Source: an uncultured Oscillospiraceae bacterium
Lineage (GTDB): Bacteria; Bacillota; Clostridia; Oscillospirales; Oscillospiraceae
Direction: 5' to 3'
NCBI GenBank assembly: GCA_934573855.1
Contig: CAKTMF010000002.1
Location: 124,001-188,000, forward strand
DNA: 64,000 nt
Shown here piece after piece: positions 60,266-64,000 of this stretch. Made by a program: the position numbers and the translations under genes. The notes under the pieces were generated by a model. The model did no database searches. It was given only the letters and a program-made list of their open reading frames with translations, and had not been told where the DNA came from. How positions within the stretch are numbered: the stretch's first letter is position 1; each line of letters begins with the position of its first letter.

Positions 60266-60982
60266 ATGCGCAGAGGTCAGATAAAGACCGTTCTTTTCTT
60301 GGTAACGTTTCTCCTTGTCGTTGCGGTGATCTTCGTATGGCTCACCGACGGCAGGGACGACTCCTCCACTCCCAGCGGCGGCGCAGACGTGGTCTATACG
60401 CCGTCCGAGACGGCCGGGATAAAGACCCCCCAGCCGGAGTCTCCTTCCGTTCCCACCGCCTCACCCACCGTTGCTCCCACGGCTGAGCCTACTCCGACCC
60501 CGACGCCCACGCCCACACCGGCTCCGACCCCGACGCCGACTCCCGAGCCGACGGCGGAGCCTACCCCGACGGGAGTACTCCTCAACTCCGGACGCTTCGT
60601 CTCCGACACCGGCACGCACCTGAACATCACCGTCGACTGGGCGGCGTACACCTCCGGCAGCGGCACGGTGGACGTGGAGCTTACCGTCACGCTCAACTGC
60701 TACGCCATCACCATGGGCCGCGTCGCGAAGTCGCTGAACGTCATGGTCGGCGGCCAGTATGTGTCCCTTGACGTGCCGGCGGTGGACTACTCCGGCAAGG
60801 AGGCCCTCTCCACCCCCATCGGCAGCCACACCTTCACGCTCAGCCTTGCCGACGGCGAGAGCAATTCCTTCCCCGTTGCGGTGGAATGGCAGTTCCACGG
60901 CAGCTACGGCAAGGATGAGGAGGGCAACCCCATCCCCGTCGACGTGGTCGAGTGCGGCGGCTACATAGACCTTTCACGCTGA
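60266..60982 (+). CDS. Membrane-anchored protein with Pro/Thr-rich stalk, unknown
   Basis: 238 residues. An N-terminal helix ([20 protein letters not shown]) anchors it outside the cell. Residues about 50-100 are a low-complexity stalk of TP/AP repeats ([20 protein letters not shown]), encoded by repeated CCGACSCC-type triplets, then a beta-rich domain of about 135 residues ([37 protein letters not shown]). Resembles cell-surface display architecture; family not recognised. Its stop TGA overlaps the nth ATG (TGATG), so nth is translated by coupling. Confidence 0.7.
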   Translation: MRRGQIKTVLFLVTFLLVVAVIFVWLTDGRDDSSTPSGGADVVYTPSETAGIKTPQPESPSVPTASPTVAPTAEPTPTPTPTPTPAPTPTPTPEPTAEPTPTGVLLNSGRFVSDTGTHLNITVDWAAYTSGSGTVDVELTVTLNCYAITMGRVAKSLNVMVGGQYVSLDVPAVDYSGKEALSTPIGSHTFTLSLADGESNSFPVAVEWQFHGSYGKDEEGNPIPVDVVECGGYIDLSR

Positions 60983-61617
60983 TGCGCACTCAGGAGCAGA
61001 TAGACGAGATCGTCCGCCTGCTGCTGGCGGAGTACCCGCAGGCGGGCTGCACGCTGGACTGGGGGCGGGACTATGAGCTGCTGTTCTCGGTGCGGCTGGC
61101 CGCGCAGTGTACCGACGAGCGGGTCAACAGGGTGACTCCCGCGCTCTTTGAGCGCTTCCCCACGCTCGAGGCCTTCGCGTGCGCGGATGTGGAGGAGGTA
61201 GAGCGCTATGTCCATTCCTGCGGCTTCTTCCGGGCCAAGGCGCGGGACATCGTCGCCTGCGCGCAGGTGCTTCTGGAGAAGTACGGCGGGGAGCTGCCCC
61301 GGACGATGGCGGAGCTTACCGCCCTGCCCGGCGTGGGGCGCAAGACCGCGAACCTCATCCTCGGCGACGTGTTCCATGTCCCCGGCTCCGTGGTCGTGGA
61401 CACGCACTGTATCCGCCTTTCAAACCGTCTGGGTCTCGTGGACGGTATGAAGGACCCTGTGAAGATAGAAAAGGAGCTTCGGCAGGTGCTGCCGCCGGAG
61501 CGCTCCTCCGATTTCTGCCACTGCGTCGTGCTTCACGGCCGCGCGGTGTGCGACGCGCGCAGTCCCAAATGCGGCGAATGCTGCGTGCGCCATCTGTGCA
61601 AACATTTTTCCGGTTAA
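60982..61617 (+). CDS. nth: Endonuclease III
   Basis: DNA glycosylase/AP lyase for oxidised pyrimidines. 211 residues. The helix-hairpin-helix with catalytic Lys is LPGVGRKTANLIL, the catalytic Asp is in VVDTHCIRLSNRLG, and the C-terminal 4Fe-4S loop has exact spacing C-x6-C-x2-C-x5-C (CDARSPKCGECCVRHLC). The ATG at 60982 shares bases with the previous stop. It lacks the usual strong ribosome site, consistent with coupling. Confidence 0.96.
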   Translation: MRTQEQIDEIVRLLLAEYPQAGCTLDWGRDYELLFSVRLAAQCTDERVNRVTPALFERFPTLEAFACADVEEVERYVHSCGFFRAKARDIVACAQVLLEKYGGELPRTMAELTALPGVGRKTANLILGDVFHVPGSVVVDTHCIRLSNRLGLVDGMKDPVKIEKELRQVLPPERSSDFCHCVVLHGRAVCDARSPKCGECCVRHLCKHFSG

Positions 61618-61632
61618 AAGGAGTTTGATATT

Positions 61633-63138
61633 ATGACAAATCAGCAGAAGATAAAAAAGCTCTATTCCCTCCTCGGCGAGATCGAGGCCTACGGCCGCAC
61701 TCTGGGCAAGCTCTCCTTCGATATGGAGTGCTGCGCTCCCCGTGAGGGTATCGCCCCCGCCGGCGAGGACATGGCCATCGTCGGCAAGCAGCTGCACAAG
61801 CTGACCCACTCCAAGGCCTTCCAGAAGCTCGTCGTCGAGCTTCACGAGGACAGCGAGGGGCTTACCGAGGTGCAGAAAAAGCTCATCGGCCACCTCTATG
61901 ACGACTACAGCAGGAACAAAAACATATCCGCCAAGCTCGCCTATGAGATCGACGTGGCCTCCAACAAGGCCTACGGCGACTGGCTGGAGGCGAAGAAGGC
62001 CAATGACTACGGTCTTTTCCGCGATGTTTTTGCCGAGCTTGTCCGTCTCCAGCGCAAGGCCATCTCTCTGCGCGACGAGCAGAAGGCCACGCCCTACGAC
62101 GCCTGTCTCGACGATTACGAAAAGGGCGGGAGCATAGAGCAGCTCGACGCGTTCTTTGCCGCGCTCAAGGCGCGTATCGTGCCGCTCCTCCACCGCGTCG
62201 TGACCGAGGGCAAGCCCATCCGCGAGGACTTCCTCACCCGCCGCGTCCCCATATCGCAGCAGGAGGCGTTCTCCCGCTACCTGCTGGAGGCCGAGGGCCT
62301 GCGCGAGAGCGCGCTCGTACTCATGACCACGGAGCACCCCTTCACCACCAACTTCGGCCCTCACGACGTGCGTGTCACCACGCATTACTTTGAGGAGAAC
62401 TTTATCTCCAACATCTTCACCACCCTGCACGAGGGCGGCCACGCCCTGTTCATGCAGAACGAGCCGGACGAGCTGTACCGCGAGCATGCCGACAACCGCA
62501 TGTCCAACGCCATGCACGAGTGCATTTCCCGCTTCTACGAGAACTACATCGGCCGCAGCGAGGCGTTCATCGGCTTCGTCGCGCCCAAGCTCCGCGAGCT
62601 GAGCGGCGGCGTGTTCGACGACATCTCCGACCGCGAGCTGTACGAGGCCGTGAACGTCGCCCGCCCCAGCCTTATCCGTACCGAGTCCGACGAGCTGAGC
62701 TACTGCCTGCACATCCTCGTGCGCTACGAGCTTGAAAAGGCGTTCATCAACGGCGAGATCTCCGTCGACGAGATTCCCGCTATGTGGAACGCGAAGTACA
62801 AGGAATATCTCGGCGTGGACGTTCCCTCCGACGCCGAGGGCTGCCTGCAGGATGTCCACTGGACGATGAGCTACGGCTACTTCCCCTCCTACGCGCTGGG
62901 CAATGCCTACGGCGCGCAGATACTGCGCGTGATGAAGCGCGATTTCGACGTGGACGCCGCCGTCGCCGCGGGCGAGCTGTGGCGCGTGCGCGACTGGCTG
63001 AAAGAGCATGTCTTTGCCAAGGCCTCCCTGCTCACGCCCGACGAGTGGATACGGGACATCACCGGCGAGAGCCTGAACACAGATTACTTCCTCGATTATC
63101 TCGAGGAGAAGTACAGCGCCCTCTACGGGCTGAAATGA
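61633..63138 (+). CDS. M32-family metallocarboxypeptidase
   Basis: Removes C-terminal residues from peptides. 501 residues, all-helical cytosolic fold. The zinc motif HEGGH is in IFTTLHEGGHALFMQNEPDE, and the third ligand Glu follows in NAMHECISRFYEN; the family's DPF-like and later IRTESDELSYCLHILVRYEL motifs are present. The last conserved stretch is GCLQDVHWTMSYGYFPSYAL. ATG follows AAAAGGAG, 15 bases after nth, so both belong to one transcript. The terminator hairpin and repeat copy 2 come next. Confidence 0.95.
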   Translation: MTNQQKIKKLYSLLGEIEAYGRTLGKLSFDMECCAPREGIAPAGEDMAIVGKQLHKLTHSKAFQKLVVELHEDSEGLTEVQKKLIGHLYDDYSRNKNISAKLAYEIDVASNKAYGDWLEAKKANDYGLFRDVFAELVRLQRKAISLRDEQKATPYDACLDDYEKGGSIEQLDAFFAALKARIVPLLHRVVTEGKPIREDFLTRRVPISQQEAFSRYLLEAEGLRESALVLMTTEHPFTTNFGPHDVRVTTHYFEENFISNIFTTLHEGGHALFMQNEPDELYREHADNRMSNAMHECISRFYENYIGRSEAFIGFVAPKLRELSGGVFDDISDRELYEAVNVARPSLIRTESDELSYCLHILVRYELEKAFINGEISVDEIPAMWNAKYKEYLGVDVPSDAEGCLQDVHWTMSYGYFPSYALGNAYGAQILRVMKRDFDVDAAVAAGELWRVRDWLKEHVFAKASLLTPDEWIRDITGESLNTDYFLDYLEEKYSALYGLK

Positions 63139-63164
63139 GGCCCCGTTTATTTAACCTACCGGCG

Positions 63165-63188
63165 CCGGACGGTCGTGTGACCGTCCGG
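63165..63188. repeat. 24-bp hairpin repeat, left flank of repeat copy 2
   Basis: CCGGACGG, TCGTGTGA, CCGTCCGG: a hairpin that recurs exactly at 63401-63424 in the same orientation. Only this left copy lacks a T run, because the 206-base element follows directly. Confidence 0.9.
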
Positions 63189-63189
63189 T

Positions 63190-63397
63190 CAGCTTGTCAA
63201 AAAAAGTTCAAATGAACTTTTTTGACTGCGCTTCTCCTGCCGCGCATTTTGAAGTTTTCAAAATGCTGCTTCGCTCAAAAGCCTTGATCTATCAAGTCTT
63301 TTGACGGCAGGCTATTGTACTGCGAGGCGGGTCTTGCCCCCTCGCGCTCCCCCGCTGCTCTGTATCTGTGAGTAGCAGGGTGAGTTTTTTGACAGTC
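63190..63397 (-). repeat. Structured dispersed repeat, copy 2
   Basis: Reverse-complement copy of 35783-35988. Hairpins are kept: the A arm pair is CAAAAGACTTGATAGATCAAGGCTTTTG-like with two mismatches; GCATTTTGAA/TTCAAAATGC is better paired than in copy 1; GTCAAAAAAGTTC pairs perfectly with GAACTTTTTTTGAC where copy 1 has a G-U; CCTGCCG/CGGCAGG and GCGAGG/CCTCGC are identical. Ends GACTGTCAAAAAA and TTTTTTTGACAAGC are imperfect terminal inverted repeats. It lies between two copies of a 24-bp hairpin. Confidence 0.85.
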
Positions 63398-63400
63398 TAT

Positions 63401-63435
63401 CCGGACGGTCGTGTGACCGTCCGGCATTTTCTTTT
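63401..63435 (+). terminator. 24-bp hairpin repeat with T tail, terminator of the nth/M32 operon
   Basis: CCGGACGG, TCGTGTGA, CCGTCCGG then CATTTTCTTTTT. Second exact copy of the hairpin at 63165-63188; this copy has the T run. Confidence 0.8.
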
Positions 63436-63475
63436 TCTTCATATCTTAATTCTTGTTCCGGGGGCGCTTTTTCGC

Positions 63476-63505
63476 TTGTGTGCGCGGCGTATGGGGTGCT
63501 ATAAT
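63476..63505 (+). promoter_or_regulatory. Promoter of rarA
   Basis: TTGTGT, 18-base spacer, TATAAT, 32 bases before the ATG at 63538. Confidence 0.6.
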
Positions 63506-63537
63506 AAATCGCTAACAACTTACCGGAGGAAAGCACG

Positions 63538-64000
63538 ATGTACAAGCCCCTTGCAGACGAGATACGCCCCTCGGATCTGGACGACGTGGTGGGACAGCGC
63601 CACATTCTCGGCAAAAACGGCATGCTGCGCCGCATAGTCGAGAGCGGCCAGATACCCAACATGATATTCTACGGCCCCTCCGGCACCGGCAAGACCACCG
63701 TGGCGCGCATAATCGCCGAGCGCACCAACCGCTCCCTGCGCAAGCTCAACGCCACCACCGCCGGCATAAGCGACATAAAGCGCATAATCGACGAGCTGGA
63801 CACCTTCCTCTGCCCCGGCGGAGTGCTGCTCTACCTCGACGAGATACAGTATTTCAATAAAAAGCAGCAGCAGTCCCTGCTGGAATTTATCGAGGACGGG
63901 CGCATAACGCTCATCGCCTCCACCACCGAGAACCCGTATTTTTCGGTCTTTAACGCGATACTGAGCCGCTCGACGGTCTTTGAGTTCAAGCCCGTCTCCC
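63538..64000 (+). CDS. rarA: Replication-associated recombination protein RarA, 3' end cut by window
   Basis: AAA+ ATPase of the RarA/MgsA/WRNIP1 family that acts at stalled forks. 154 codons visible from the ATG at 63538 (CGGAGGAAAG upstream). MYKPLADEIRPSDLDDVVGQ is the classical opening, Walker A is FYGPSGTGKTTVA, Walker B GVLLYLDEIQYF, and sensor 1 LIASTTENPYFSVFNAILSR with the Arg-finger region SRSTVFEF. The lid and C-terminal tetramerisation domains are off the window. Confidence 0.95.
   Translation, partial: MYKPLADEIRPSDLDDVVGQRHILGKNGMLRRIVESGQIPNMIFYGPSGTGKTTVARIIAERTNRSLRKLNATTAGISDIKRIIDELDTFLCPGGVLLYLDEIQYFNKKQQQSLLEFIEDGRITLIASTTENPYFSVFNAILSRSTVFEFKPVS

Noticed and set aside
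60470..60570. TP/AP repeat DNA as a possible CRISPR-like or regulatory tandem repeat
   Set aside because: It is simple triplet-level coding repetition of a Pro/Thr linker in frame, with no spacers.

Overview
The window reads as a piece of chromosome from a GC-rich, spore-forming Firmicute of the class Clostridia, most likely a gut Oscillospiraceae/Ruminococcaceae-type organism (inference). The grounds are two sporulation genes (spoIVB, spoVB), a clostripain-family protease, a CD1247-type clostridial protein, rqcP next to hup, clean sigma-A promoters, strong AGGAGG ribosome sites and T-tailed hairpin terminators. No 16S/23S rRNA, CRISPR array, transposase or prophage was seen. Both ends cut genes: asd at the left, rarA at the right.

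Layout. 1-7.3 kb: end of asd, an AlkZ-like gene, a four-gene carbohydrate ABC importer and a small lipoprotein. 7.3-17.0 kb: a leftward block (two-component pair, M24 aminopeptidase, EF-P, CD1247-type protein), a divergent D,D-carboxypeptidase, a KdpDE-like pair, an inositol-phosphatase-like gene and birA. 17.1-19.3 kb: five tRNAs (Gly, Arg, His, Gln, Lys), then a decayed, more AT-rich island holding a broken type I restriction specificity gene and a broken zinc-ribbon membrane gene, then tRNA-Arg(ACG). 19.4-32.3 kb: ymdB, an Ntn-hydrolase, the rpmG-secE-nusG-rplK-rplA operon, ruvX, spoIVB, a small Smr protein, an FAD dehydrogenase, spoVB, hup, rqcP, a flavin reductase and a Card1-like CARF nuclease that stands alone. 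32.3-46 kb: a clostripain-like protease, a secreted unknown, a MarR-controlled heterodimeric ABC exporter, a sugar isomerase-like gene, membrane and HTH-membrane proteins, a phosphate acyltransferase and an ECF sigma factor followed by a repetitive beta-helix-like protein. 46-50 kb: a complete AlwI-like restriction-modification system with two adenine methylases. 50-64 kb: MarR-TauE/SafE-FtsH-DUF308, a histidine-kinase-like protein without its histidine, gapdh, a small AT-rich island (HTH regulator and two unknowns), HflC/HflK, a Pro/Thr-linker protein, nth, an M32 carboxypeptidase and the start of rarA.

The observation I rate highest is a structured repeat of about 206 bp present twice in opposite orientation (35783-35988 and 63190-63397). 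The two copies match at roughly nine of ten positions by eye, both can fold into the same set of hairpins with compensating changes, and the second copy sits between two exact 24-bp copies of a hairpin that looks like the neighbouring gene's terminator. It could be a MITE-like element or a family of structured RNA/terminator elements. Other notable items are the stand-alone Card1-like protein, the in-frame TGA at a probable tryptophan in a small membrane protein, the kinase-like protein with serine at the phospho-acceptor position, and the ECF sigma/beta-helix pair.
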